Assembly: GCA_947462095.1 (NCBI GenBank)
Contig: CANHNQ010000004.1
Location: forward strand, 1-57,704
DNA: 57,704 nt
Source: Gemmatimonadota bacterium
GTDB taxonomy: Bacteria > Gemmatimonadota > Gemmatimonadetes > Gemmatimonadales > Gemmatimonadaceae
Direction: 5' to 3'
Shown: positions 16,892 to 25,403 of the stretch, piece by piece
Numbering within the stretch: position 1 is the stretch's first letter
How the letters are laid out: each line of letters opens with the position of its first letter
Notes under the pieces: model-generated
Seen by the model: only the letters and a program-made list of their open reading frames with translations
Databases searched by the model: none
What the model was told of the DNA's origin: nothing
Program-made: the position numbers and the translations under genes

Positions 16892-17914
16892 ATGCAACTG
16901 CACGCCGAGATCCTCACGGTACATACCACGCATCCGTTCATTATCGCGCGCGGCGGCTTCAGCGAGTATCGCGTGGTGTGGGTGCGCGTGCGTGACGACG
17001 ACGGCGCGGAGGGGTGGGGCGAAGCGGCGCCCAGCCGGTTTTACGGGGAAACGGCCGACAGCGTGATGGCGGCCATGGCGCAGTTCGCGCCGGTGCTCGA
17101 GAAGGCGAACAGCTGGTCGATTGACGCCATCGAGCGCGCACTCGAACAGACGCTCCGGTGGAACGCGGCGGCGCGCTGCGCGATCAGTGCCGCGTTGCAC
17201 GATCTGGCCGCCAAGCGGCTCGGCGTGCCGCTCTGGAAGATGTGGGGACTCGACGCCAAGGCCGCGCCCCGCTCCACGTTCACGATCGGCATTGCCCCCG
17301 ACGCGGAAACGCTGCGGGTGCGGGTACGCGATGCGGCGTCGTATCCGATTCTCAAGATCAAGCTGGGCTCGAGCTGGGATCGCGACGTGTTGCGCATCGT
17401 GCGCGAGGAGGCGCCGCACGCCACACTGCGGGTGGATGCGAACGCAGCGTGGACGCCGAAGCAGGCGCTCGCCATGCTGCAGCCGCTCTCCGATGTAGGC
17501 GTGGACATGCTCGAGCAACCGCTGGCGCCGCACGACATCGAGGGGTTGCGGTTCGTGCGCGAACGCTCGCCGATTCCGGTGGTCGCCGACGAATCGTGCC
17601 TCGTGGCCACGGACATCCCCAAGCTGGCGGGTGCGGTGGACGGGATCAACATCAAGCTCGCCAAGTGCGGCTCCCTGCGCGAAGCGATGCGCATGATTGC
17701 CGTGGCGCGCGCGCACGGCATGCGGGTGATGTGCGGTTGCATGATTGAAACGACGCTCGGGATCGCGGCGGCGGCGCACTTCTCGCCGCTGCTCGACGAC
17801 GCCGATCTCGACGGCGCGGCGTTGCTGGCCGACGACCCGTTCACCGGCCCGTCGATTCCCAAGGGGCAAGTCACCCTCAGCGACGCGCCGGGTCTCGGCG
17901 TGCAGCGCCGCTGA
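16892..17914 (+). CDS. Dipeptide epimerase (L-Ala-D/L-Glu epimerase type, enolase superfamily)
   Basis: 340 residues. The enolase-superfamily catalytic set is complete: KIK (residues 155-157), the metal ligands in VDANAAW (Asp182), EQPLAPHD and ADESC, and the second base Lys in NIKLAKCG, followed by LADDPF near the C-terminus. Members with this pattern racemise the second residue of L-Ala-D/L-Glu, a step in reuse of murein peptides; other dipeptide specificities are possible. It follows the kinase by 27 bp and PriA starts 29 bp after it. It fits with the MurQ-AnmK-NagZ unit at 31-35 kb. Confidence 0.87.
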   Translation: MQLHAEILTVHTTHPFIIARGGFSEYRVVWVRVRDDDGAEGWGEAAPSRFYGETADSVMAAMAQFAPVLEKANSWSIDAIERALEQTLRWNAAARCAISAALHDLAAKRLGVPLWKMWGLDAKAAPRSTFTIGIAPDAETLRVRVRDAASYPILKIKLGSSWDRDVLRIVREEAPHATLRVDANAAWTPKQALAMLQPLSDVGVDMLEQPLAPHDIEGLRFVRERSPIPVVADESCLVATDIPKLAGAVDGINIKLAKCGSLREAMRMIAVARAHGMRVMCGCMIETTLGIAAAAHFSPLLDDADLDGAALLADDPFTGPSIPKGQVTLSDAPGLGVQRR

Positions 17915-17943
17915 CCCCGCCACTCAGCGCCCTGCTCACCCCG

Positions 17944-20244
17944 ATGGCAGGCGCGTCAGCGAACGCGTCAGCGAGCGCGTCGCGCTGCATTGAGGTGGCG
18001 CTGGCGGCGCCCCTCTTCCGGACGTTCACGTACCGCGTGCCGGAGGGGATCGCCGTACCGATCGCGCCCGGCACCCGCGTCCTGGTGCCGTTCCGGAATC
18101 GTCCGGAGATCGGCATCTGCCTTGGCGCCACTGAGCCGCCCGACGGCATCACACTCAAGCCCATACAGGCGGTCGTCGACGACGTCCCGTCGCTGCCGTT
18201 GTCGTTGCTGCAGACGGGACGATGGATTGCCGACTGGTACGCCGCCCCGCTCGGCCTCACGCTGCGCTCCATGCTGCCGACGGCGCTCACCTCGGCCAAG
18301 GCACCGGCGCCGGCATCGCGCACGCAGCGCATGGTGCGCATCGTGATGGAGCTGCCATCGTTGCTGCAGCGGGAACAGGCCTTCGCCCGCACCAAGCAAC
18401 AGCGGGTCGTGTACGACTTGCTGGAAGCGCAGGGCGGGGCCGCGCCGCTGGAGTCGCTGCGCGTGCAGGCCAATTGCAGCGCGGGCGTGTTCACCGCGAT
18501 GGCCAAGCGTGGCTTGGTGGAGATCCGTGATGAGGTGCAGCAGCGCGATCCCTTCGCCGATCGCGCCGGGACGCTGCCGCCCCCCAATCCGAGTGCGGCG
18601 CAGCGCGAGGTGGTGCGCGCCATCCTCGCGGGTGACCCGGGACAGGTTTTCCTGTTGCACGGTATCACCGGCAGCGGCAAGACGCTGGTGTACATCGAAG
18701 TGCTGCGCGCGATCCTGCAACAGCGCGACAAGACGGCGATTGTGCTGGTACCGGAGATCGCGCTCACGTCGCAGACGGTCGATCGATTCCGCGGCGCCTT
18801 CGGTGACGACGTGGCGGTGCTGCATTCGGGGCTCAGCGACGGCGAACGGCTCGATGCCTGGCAGTCGCTGCGTCGCGGTGAACGGCGCATTGCGGTGGGG
18901 GCGCGCTCGGCGCTGTTCGCGCCGCTCGAGCGCGTGGGCGTCGTGATCGTGGACGAGGAGCACGAGAGCAGCTACAAACAGTCGGAGACGCCGCGCTATC
19001 ATGCGCGCGAAGCGGCGATGGTGCGGGCGCGCGCTGAAGGCGCCGTGGTGGTGCTCGGCAGCGCGACCCCGAGTCTGGAAACCTGGGAGCGCGCCGATCG
19101 CGGGCAGGCGATTCGCTTGTCGCTCCCCGACCGGGCCGGCGGGGCGCAACTGCCGCCGGTCACCGTGGTGGATATGCGCGTGGAGCTGAAGCAGGCGGTG
19201 AAGGCGCGCAACCCGAATGCCCCCTTCGACGAAACCCTGGGTGTGTTCAGCACGGCGCTGCTGGTGGCGCTCGAGCAGCGATTGGTGCGCGGCGAGCAGA
19301 GCCTGCTGCTGCTGAACCGTCGTGGCTATTCGTCGTTCATGCAGTGCAATGCGTGCGGCGATGTGCCGGTGTGTCCGCATTGCAGCATCTCGCTCACGTA
19401 CCATCGCGTGCCCGAGATCCTCGTGTGTCACTACTGCCAGCATCAGCAGCCGGTGCCGGCGTTGTGTCCGCAATGTTCGGCCGACACGATGCGGCGGCGC
19501 GGGCTCGGCACGCAGCAGGTGGAGCGCGTCCTGGCGGAGCGTTTTCCGGAAGCGCGAATCGCGCGGATGGATGTGGATACCACGAGCGGCAAGTGGGCGC
19601 ACACGCAGATTCTCGATCGCGTGGGTCGCGGCGAGGTGGACATCCTGCTGGGCACGCAGATGATCGCGAAAGGGCTCGACTTCCCGAACGTCACGCTGGT
19701 GGGTGTGGTCGATGCGGACACCGGCCTGAATCTCCCCGACTTCCGGGCGGCCGAGCGGACGTTTCAGCTGGTGAGTCAGGTGGCGGGGCGCGCGGGGCGC
19801 GGTCCCAAGGGAGGCGACGTGATCATTCAGACACGTATGCCCAACAGCCACGCCATTCGTCACGCGATCACGCACGACGTGACCGGATTTGTCCGTGAGG
19901 AGCTTGGCGCACGTCGGATGCCGGCCTATCCGCCCTTCGTGAGCATCGCCAACGTGATGGTGAGCGGGCTCGATCAGGCGGCGACGGCGGCGACGGCGGT
20001 GGCGGCGGCGAACTGGGTGCAGCGTCTGGTGGAGCGTCAGGGGTTGCGCGATCTGGTGTTCGTGGGGCCGGCGCCGTGTCCGATCGATCGCATCAAGGAC
20101 CGCTGGCGGTGGCATTTTCTGCTGAAGTCATCGCAGCCGAAGCTGATGACGCGGGTGGCGCGCTACATCGCCGAGCGCTGCCCGGTACCGAAGCTGCACG
20201 AGTTGCGGCTCACGGTAGACCGGGACCCGGTGTCCCTGTTGTAG
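17944..20244 (+). CDS. priA: Primosomal protein N' (PriA helicase)
   Basis: 766 residues. 3'-to-5' superfamily 2 helicase that restarts stalled replication forks. The N-terminal 3'-DNA-end-binding domain is followed by Walker A GITGSGKT, the DEEH Walker B box (VDEEHES), the zinc-binding insert with four CxxC pairs (CNAC, CPHC, CHYC, CPQC) and motifs V-VI (GTQMIAKGLDFPNV; SQVAGRAGRG). It ends in the usual C-terminal domain (VDRDPVSLL). Length is normal. ATG chosen; the residues before MAGASANASAS are not conserved, so a start a few codons later is possible. Confidence 0.96.
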   Translation: MAGASANASASASRCIEVALAAPLFRTFTYRVPEGIAVPIAPGTRVLVPFRNRPEIGICLGATEPPDGITLKPIQAVVDDVPSLPLSLLQTGRWIADWYAAPLGLTLRSMLPTALTSAKAPAPASRTQRMVRIVMELPSLLQREQAFARTKQQRVVYDLLEAQGGAAPLESLRVQANCSAGVFTAMAKRGLVEIRDEVQQRDPFADRAGTLPPPNPSAAQREVVRAILAGDPGQVFLLHGITGSGKTLVYIEVLRAILQQRDKTAIVLVPEIALTSQTVDRFRGAFGDDVAVLHSGLSDGERLDAWQSLRRGERRIAVGARSALFAPLERVGVVIVDEEHESSYKQSETPRYHAREAAMVRARAEGAVVVLGSATPSLETWERADRGQAIRLSLPDRAGGAQLPPVTVVDMRVELKQAVKARNPNAPFDETLGVFSTALLVALEQRLVRGEQSLLLLNRRGYSSFMQCNACGDVPVCPHCSISLTYHRVPEILVCHYCQHQQPVPALCPQCSADTMRRRGLGTQQVERVLAERFPEARIARMDVDTTSGKWAHTQILDRVGRGEVDILLGTQMIAKGLDFPNVTLVGVVDADTGLNLPDFRAAERTFQLVSQVAGRAGRGPKGGDVIIQTRMPNSHAIRHAITHDVTGFVREELGARRMPAYPPFVSIANVMVSGLDQAATAATAVAAANWVQRLVERQGLRDLVFVGPAPCPIDRIKDRWRWHFLLKSSQPKLMTRVARYIAERCPVPKLHELRLTVDRDPVSLL

Positions 20245-20297
20245 GCGCGGATATCTTCCGCGTCCCGATCGCCAGCCTTCCTCCGGAGACGACGCCG

Positions 20298-21602
20298 ATG
20301 CCGGTGTTTCATCCCACCCCCGCCGAGCTCGAGCCGATCGAGCGCGCCAGCCGCGACGAGCTGCAGGCGCTGCAGCTGCAGCGGCTACAGTGGACGTTGC
20401 AGCACGCCTACGAGCATGTGCCGCACTACCGTCAGGCGTTCGATGCGGCGGGCGTGCATCCCTCGGCGTGCCGGTCGCTGGCGGATCTGGCCCGGTTTCC
20501 GTTCACCGCGAAGGCCGATCTGCGCGCGAACTACCCCTTCGGCATGTGCGCCGTGCCGCGCGAGCGGGTCGTGCGCGTGCATGCGTCGTCGGGGACCACC
20601 GGGAAGTCCACCGTCGTGGCCTATACGCAGGGTGACATCGACCGCTGGGCTGATCTGGTGGCGCGCAGTATCCGCGCGGCCGGCGGACGTCGTGGCGACA
20701 TGGTGCAGGTGTCGTACGGCTACGGGCTGTTTACCGGTGGGCTCGGCGCGCACTACGGCGCCGAGAAGCTCGGGTGTACGGTGATCCCGATGGGTGGCGG
20801 CCAGACCGAGAAGCAGGTGCAGTTGATCGAGGATTTCCGTCCCGACATTCTCATGGTGACGCCGAGTTACATGCAGGTGATCATCGAGGAGTTCCGCCGG
20901 CAGGGGAAGGATCCATCGGCCATGTCGGTATCGGTAGGGATTTTCGGCGCCGAACCCTGGACGGAGGCGATGCGCGCCGATATCGAGGGCAGCGCCGGTC
21001 TGAAGGCGGTGGACATCTACGGTCTGTCGGAGGTGATGGGCCCCGGAGTGGCGAGCGAGTGCGTGGAAACGCAGGACGGCCCGGTGATCTGGGAGGACCA
21101 CTTCTACCCCGAGATCATCGACCCGCACACCGGCGAGGTGCTCCCCGACGGCAGTGAGGGCGAGCTGGTGTTCACTACGCTGACCAAAGAGGCGCTGCCC
21201 GTGATCCGCTACCGGACGCGTGATCTCACGCGCCTGCTGCCGCCCACGGCGCGCAGTATGCGGCGCATGGGAAAGATCGTCGGGCGCAGCGACGACATGC
21301 TGATCATCCGCGGCGTCAATCTGTTTCCCACGCAGGTCGAGGAGCTCGTGCTGCAGCACTCGGCGCTGTCGGGGCACTATCAGCTCGTCGTGTCGCGCGA
21401 GGGCGCGCTGGACGAGGTGGTCGTGCGTTGCGAGCTGCTTCCTGCATTCGCGGCCGCCGACCGTGCTGTTGCCGCACGTGAGGTGCAGCAGCGCATCAAG
21501 ACGATGATCGGTGTGAGCTGCCGCGTGGAGGTGCTGGAGCCCAACGGCATCGAGCGGTCGGTGGGGAAGGCCCGGCGGGTGATCGACCAGCGGCCGAGAT
21601 AA
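20298..21602 (+). CDS. paaK: Phenylacetate-CoA ligase family protein
   Basis: 434 residues, adenylate-forming enzyme that activates an aromatic acid such as phenylacetate to its CoA thioester. Conserved text: HVPHYRQAFDAAGVHP, the phosphate loop SSGTTGKST, YGYGLFTGG, GADP-like IFGAEPWTEAMR, IYGLSEVMGPGVA, YRTRDLTRLL and RGVNLFPTQVEE. The start has a Shine-Dalgarno GGAG at 20285-20288, 9 bases before the ATG. No other paa genes are near, so it may act on another aromatic acid. The next gene (aminotransferase) starts 36 bp on in the same direction; together they could act on aromatic amino acid catabolism, which is inference. Confidence 0.9.
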   Translation: MPVFHPTPAELEPIERASRDELQALQLQRLQWTLQHAYEHVPHYRQAFDAAGVHPSACRSLADLARFPFTAKADLRANYPFGMCAVPRERVVRVHASSGTTGKSTVVAYTQGDIDRWADLVARSIRAAGGRRGDMVQVSYGYGLFTGGLGAHYGAEKLGCTVIPMGGGQTEKQVQLIEDFRPDILMVTPSYMQVIIEEFRRQGKDPSAMSVSVGIFGAEPWTEAMRADIEGSAGLKAVDIYGLSEVMGPGVASECVETQDGPVIWEDHFYPEIIDPHTGEVLPDGSEGELVFTTLTKEALPVIRYRTRDLTRLLPPTARSMRRMGKIVGRSDDMLIIRGVNLFPTQVEELVLQHSALSGHYQLVVSREGALDEVVVRCELLPAFAAADRAVAAREVQQRIKTMIGVSCRVEVLEPNGIERSVGKARRVIDQRPR

Positions 21603-21638
21603 CCCCTGTCGCCGCGGCCAGCGGTGTAACTTTCCCTC

Positions 21639-22805
21639 ATGTCGCTTTCTTCGCTCGCGGCGATTCCGCCGTATGTGTTCTACGAACTCGATGCGCGCCG
21701 CAGCCGGCAGCGCGACGCTGGCAAGTCACTGATCGACGTCGGCATCGGCAGTCCCGACGGGCCGATCCCCGACGTCGTGATCGAGGCGATGCAGCGCACC
21801 GCGGCCGATCGCGGGTTGAGTGGCTACCCGGAGTTCCGGGCGCATCCGCTCTTTCGCCAAGCGGTGGCGGGCTATCTACACACCCGCTTCGGGGTGAGCA
21901 TCGACCCCGGGACCGAGCTGCTGGCGCTGGCCGGATCGAAGGAGGGGATCGCCGAATTGATTCTCTCGCACACGAATCCGGGCGACGTGGTGCTCATCCC
22001 CGAGGTGTACTACCCGGTATACGCTCGCGCGACGATGCTGGCGGGAGCACAGCCGGTCTGCGTCCCCTTCCTGCCCGACGGGCGTCTGCATCTCGAGGCG
22101 GTGGCGTCGAGTGACCTCGCGCGGGCCCGGGTGATGATCGTGAATTACCCAGGCAATCCCACGACGGCGACGATCACGCTCGAGGACCACGCGGTGCTGG
22201 TCGACTTCGCCGCGCGTCATGACCTGCTGCTGATCAGCGACCTTGCATACAGCGAGCTGTCGTTCGACGGCTACCGTGTGCCCAGCGTGCTGCAAGTGCC
22301 CGGTGCGTCGCGGGTCGCCGTCGAGATGCATACGTGCAGCAAGAGTTTCAACATGGCGGGTGTGCGCATTGCGTTCGTGGCGGGCAAGCGCGAAGCGATC
22401 GCGCAACTGGATTCCTACCGATCGAACATCGGGTACGGCGTGACGACGCTGGCGCAGATGGCCGGAGCGACCGCCTTCACGCATCACGAAGCGATCGTGC
22501 CGCCGATCGTCGCGGAGTACCGCGCGCGGCGCGATGCGCTGGTGCACGCCATGCAGGCGGGGGGATGGGATGTGCAGTCCCCCAAGGCCACGATGTATCT
22601 GTGGCTCCCGGTCCCGGCCGGTTACGACGACTGGGGCTGGGTCGATGCGTTGATCGAGGGGCCCGGCGTCGTCGTCACGCCGGGGATCACCTTCGGTGAG
22701 GCCGGCCGCGGGCGCTTTCGCGTGTCGCTGGTGCAGCCGGCCGAGGTGCTGACGAAAGCGGCCGCAGCGATCACGTCGATGGCCGCGGCCGCGACATCAT
22801 CCTGA
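21639..22805 (+). CDS. PLP-dependent aminotransferase, class I/II
   Basis: 388 residues, cytoplasmic. The fold-type I pattern is complete: GSPDGPIPDVV near the N-terminus, SGYPEFRAHPLFRQAVAGY, LALAGSKEGIAELIL, VNYPGNPTTA, ISDLAYSELSFDGY (the PLP Asp and Tyr), and the Schiff-base Lys in CSKSFNMAG. It ends with a normal small domain (VVVTPGITFGEAGRGRFRVSL). It resembles the diaminopimelate/alanine/aspartate aminotransferase branch, but I cannot give the substrate. It follows the phenylacetate-CoA ligase. Confidence 0.92.
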   Translation: MSLSSLAAIPPYVFYELDARRSRQRDAGKSLIDVGIGSPDGPIPDVVIEAMQRTAADRGLSGYPEFRAHPLFRQAVAGYLHTRFGVSIDPGTELLALAGSKEGIAELILSHTNPGDVVLIPEVYYPVYARATMLAGAQPVCVPFLPDGRLHLEAVASSDLARARVMIVNYPGNPTTATITLEDHAVLVDFAARHDLLLISDLAYSELSFDGYRVPSVLQVPGASRVAVEMHTCSKSFNMAGVRIAFVAGKREAIAQLDSYRSNIGYGVTTLAQMAGATAFTHHEAIVPPIVAEYRARRDALVHAMQAGGWDVQSPKATMYLWLPVPAGYDDWGWVDALIEGPGVVVTPGITFGEAGRGRFRVSLVQPAEVLTKAAAAITSMAAAATSS

Positions 22806-22866
22806 ACGAACGCCGCCGGATCGCGAGGTGCGTTCAGCGCCAGGGGACGACATGGGGGCGGTGCCC

Positions 22867-22912
22867 TGATAGTCGTTTGCTAGGCAATTGTATAGTGCTG
22901 AGATACCGTGAT
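22867..22912. other. AT-rich patch upstream of the LOR/SDH-like remnant
   Basis: About 46 bp much richer in A and T than the flanks (the stretch around TTGCTAGGCAATTGTATAG). It contains a -10-like TATAGT at 22891-22896 but no matching -35. In this GC-rich window it stands out and may mark a deletion or insertion junction beside the truncated gene just downstream. No repeat or integrase was found. Confidence 0.35.
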
Positions 22913-22950
22913 GGTTCTGGAGGGCACGGGGGGCCAATCCGGCTTTTGGC

Positions 22951-23256
22951 TTGTTCGACGGTGCCGCGGTCGGTGATCTTTCGGAGGTGACGCGCTTTCG
23001 TCCTCCCGCCTTCGATACGTCGCCGCCTTCGCCGGCACCTGATCCCCGGTTCGTGCCCGCTCCAGCGAACGGCGTGCTGCCTGACGGGTTTTTTTCGACG
23101 ACGAATCTCCCGACCGACGTGCGCATCGATGGCGACTGGCGGCTGCCACTGGAGCCCCACGTGGACGCCGAGATCGTGCTTGGCGCCGACGGCCAGCGCC
23201 GGATTCGCGCATCACGCGCCGGCACGTCGCCGCATCCGTTCCTTCCGATCACCTGA
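22951..23256 (+). pseudogene. Fragment similar to LOR/SDH-type (TIGR00300) protein
   Basis: 101 codons from TTG to TGA. The middle reads GVLPDGFFSTTNLPTDVRI followed by GDW, close to the conserved LPxxFYSTTNxPTxVRxxGxW segment I recall from the LOR/SDH (ornithine/lysine-associated) family of about 400 residues. The part normally before it (the first ~80 residues of that family) and everything after it are absent: the frame has a stop just upstream and ends with SPHPFLPIT. So this is most likely a remnant of a larger gene; a short stand-alone gene cannot be excluded. It ends 8 bp before the next ATG. Family recall is from pattern, not a search. Confidence 0.45.
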
Positions 23257-23264
23257 TTCACCTG

Positions 23265-24149
23265 ATGACGCTTCCCACCGAGATGACCGTTCCCGACGAC
23301 ATGCCGCATTCGGCGCAGATCGACGCGACGGAGACGGCTGCCGACGCTGCGCACACGCCTGACGACGTCGCGCCTGCGGTGGTCGTGCCTGAAGCGGTTG
23401 CTCCTGAAGCGGTTGCGCCCGAGGCCGTTGCGCCTGAGCTGCCCGATCGTGCCGATGCACCGGTCTCCGAGATTGCGGAGCGGTTTCTGAAGGTGGTGCT
23501 CGCGCACGTGCCGCTCGATCGCATCGAGGAGTTGCATCTGTTCTCCCCACTGCGTCAGGGCGGAGTGGAAACGGGGATTGCCGTGATCGCCGCACGGGTG
23601 CCGGTGGTCGTGGTCGAACCGGCGGCTGCACCGGAGCTTCCGTTCGACGCCGCCCGCATCACGCTGGTTGACGTCGTGATTGATGAGAGCGTCGCGGCGG
23701 AGGTGATCGCGGACGCCGAGGTCGTCGCCGAGCATGAGGCCGAGGTGATGGCTGAGTTCGAGGGTGACGCCGATGCCGAGGCCACGCCTGAGGGCATGAC
23801 CGATGTGCTCGACGTCGACGTGATCGCCGAGCCCATCGCCGATGACGCCGCCGATGACGCACACGATGACGCACACGATGACGCACTCGACGATGTCGCG
23901 GTAATCGAGACGGCGCCGGTGCCTCGTCTCCGGCACACGGTGTATACGGCGCGCTACCGTCTTGTGCAGAAGGGGCCGGAGCGCGGCAAGTGGGAAGCGG
24001 ACGTCGTCGCGGAAGCGGATGCGCCGTTGATCACGGTCGACCTCGTGGTGCGCGGCGTGCAGCGCCGCGCTGGCGAGGAATCGGAGATCGTGCGCTATTC
24101 GGCGCCGCAGCTGGCGCGGGCACTCCGCGTGCCGTACCCCACGGTCTGA
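23265..24149 (+). CDS. Acidic, repeat-containing hypothetical protein
   Basis: 294 residues, strongly acidic, no signal peptide. The first 70 residues hold three tandem PEAVA units; residues about 75-105 form a short ordered part (AERFLKVVLAHVPLDRIEELHLFSPLRQGGVETGIAVI); residues about 130-210 are low-complexity Asp/Glu/Ala text with a DDAH-type triplet; the C-terminus (about 220-294) is again ordered (RHTVYTARYRLVQKGPERGKWEADVV, ending RALRVPYPTV). This looks like one small domain split by a long acidic insertion, or two domains with an acidic linker. No function recognised. The Fur-family gene begins 17 bp later. Confidence 0.7.
   Translation: MTLPTEMTVPDDMPHSAQIDATETAADAAHTPDDVAPAVVVPEAVAPEAVAPEAVAPELPDRADAPVSEIAERFLKVVLAHVPLDRIEELHLFSPLRQGGVETGIAVIAARVPVVVVEPAAAPELPFDAARITLVDVVIDESVAAEVIADAEVVAEHEAEVMAEFEGDADAEATPEGMTDVLDVDVIAEPIADDAADDAHDDAHDDALDDVAVIETAPVPRLRHTVYTARYRLVQKGPERGKWEADVVAEADAPLITVDLVVRGVQRRAGEESEIVRYSAPQLARALRVPYPTV
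23388..23432 (+). repeat. Three 15-bp tandem repeats coding PEAVA
   Basis: Three copies of CCTGAAGCGGTTGCT-like units in frame; the first two differ at one base and the third at four. They code the PEAVA repeats of the acidic protein. Confidence 0.8.
23853..23888 (+). repeat. Three 12-bp tandem repeats in the acidic protein gene
   Basis: GATGACGCACAC twice, then GATGACGCACTC, all in frame and coding DDAH, DDAH, DDAL. Near-identity at the DNA level suggests recent slippage. Confidence 0.85.
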
Positions 24150-24166
24150 TTCGACCGGACGTCCGC

Positions 24167-24673
24167 ATGAGCGATTCGCACGACGCGTCGGCGAGTGATG
24201 CCGCCATCGCCGCCGACCGGGAGGCGTTTCGCGCGTTTCTGCGCGACCACAATCTCCCGGCAACGGCGCAGCGTTTGGCGATTGCGGATGTCGTGTTGGG
24301 GACCGACCGGCACCTGTCGGCCGACGACGTCGGGCGCGAGGTGCGGGAACTGGGGGCGACGGCAGGTACGGCCACGGTATACCGTACGCTCGAGGTGCTG
24401 GTGCGCAGCGGACTCGTGGTCGAACGTGACTTCGGCGAAGGCTTCAAGCGCTACGAAGCGTCGCGTGGCATTCCGCATCATGAACATCTGCTCTGCTCGG
24501 TGTGTGGCAAAGTCACCGAGTTTCGTGACGAACGATTGGAACGCATGACGACGCTGCTGGCTGAGGCGCATGACTTCTCTCGGCAGCGTCACCGGCTTGT
24601 GATCTATGGTCTGTGCGGCACCTGCCGTCGCGGACATCCCTCCAGTTCTGCGAGTGCGCGTCGTGGCTCCTGA
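24167..24673 (+). CDS. Fur-family transcriptional regulator
   Basis: 168 residues. Winged-helix N-terminus (PATAQRLAIADVVLG, HLSADDVGREVRE, GTATVYRTLEVLVRSGLV) then the metal-binding dimer domain with HHEHLLC. Two CxxC pairs (Cys110/Cys113 and Cys150/Cys153) form the structural zinc site of the PerR/Zur-like members. It could respond to iron, peroxide, zinc or manganese; the target is not visible. Its end overlaps the start of the CcdA gene, so both are translated from one message. Confidence 0.92.
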   Translation: MSDSHDASASDAAIAADREAFRAFLRDHNLPATAQRLAIADVVLGTDRHLSADDVGREVRELGATAGTATVYRTLEVLVRSGLVVERDFGEGFKRYEASRGIPHHEHLLCSVCGKVTEFRDERLERMTTLLAEAHDFSRQRHRLVIYGLCGTCRRGHPSSSASARRGS

Positions 24674-25388
24674 TTCCCTGACTGTTCTGGTTGCGTTCAC
24701 CGCGGGGTTGCTGAGTTTTCTCAGTCCGTGCGTGCTGCCGCTGGTCCCGAGCTACATCACGTTCATTACGGGTATGGGACTCGACGACGTCTCGCGTTCG
24801 CGGCGGGCGGCGCTCACGCACGCCGTCCTGTTCGTGATCGGCTTCTCGTTCATCTTCGTGGCACTCGGTGCCGGTGCGACGGCGTTCGGTCAGTTGATGC
24901 TCGCCTACCGCGTGTGGATCGCCCGGGTGGGTGGCGCACTCATGGTGTTGATGGGGCTCTGGATGCTCGGCGTGTTGAACATCGGCGCCTTGCAGCAGGA
25001 ACGCCGCGTGCATCTCAGCGACAAGCCGATCGGCTTCCTCGGCACCGTTCTGGTGGGGATCGCCTTTGGTGCCGGCTGGACACCGTGCCTCGGGCCGACC
25101 CTCGGTGCGATTCTGCTGCTGGCGGCCAACGAGTCACAGCTGGGCAAGGGGATCACCCTGCTGTCGTTCTACTCGCTGGGGCTGGCCGTGCCCTTTCTGT
25201 TGAGCGCGCTCGCCCTCGACCGCTTCCTCGGATTCTTCCAGAAGTTCAAGAAGAATTTGGGGCTCGTGAATCGGATTGCCGGTGTGCTGCTGATCCTGGT
25301 TGGCGTGCTGATGTTCACCGGGTGGTTCGAACGGCTCGCCGCCATCTTGCAGCCGCTCACGCCGGCGTTTCTGGTGGAGCGTCTGTAA
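24654..25388 (+). CDS. ccdA: CcdA-type cytochrome c biogenesis/thiol-disulfide membrane protein
   Basis: About 244 residues, six membrane helices, inner membrane. The two redox Cys are in the typical proline contexts: LSFLSPCVLPLVPSYI in helix 1 and GWTPCLGPTLGAIL in helix 4. CcdA passes electrons from thioredoxin to periplasmic acceptors for cytochrome c maturation or disulfide repair. The start is uncertain: GTG at 24654 is used, GTG at 24663 is equally possible, and both lie inside the Fur gene. Convergent with the ABC exporter 15 bp downstream. Confidence 0.92.
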   Translation: MRVVAPDSLTVLVAFTAGLLSFLSPCVLPLVPSYITFITGMGLDDVSRSRRAALTHAVLFVIGFSFIFVALGAGATAFGQLMLAYRVWIARVGGALMVLMGLWMLGVLNIGALQQERRVHLSDKPIGFLGTVLVGIAFGAGWTPCLGPTLGAILLLAANESQLGKGITLLSFYSLGLAVPFLLSALALDRFLGFFQKFKKNLGLVNRIAGVLLILVGVLMFTGWFERLAAILQPLTPAFLVERL

Positions 25389-25403
25389 ACGGCAGTTCGG
25401 TCC

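Noticed and set aside
15782-17923. 713-codon minus-strand open frame opposite the kinase and epimerase genes
   Set aside because: It spans two well-recognised plus-strand genes and their gap, and reads as His/Arg-rich shadow sequence.
17968-20115. 715-codon minus-strand open frame opposite priA
   Set aside because: PriA on the plus strand has all helicase and zinc motifs; the antisense frame has none.
22797-24263. 488-codon minus-strand gene opposite the acidic protein
   Set aside because: It is Asp/His/Arg-rich antisense text that covers several plus-strand genes and their repeats; the plus-strand frame has spaced start, stop and ordered domains.
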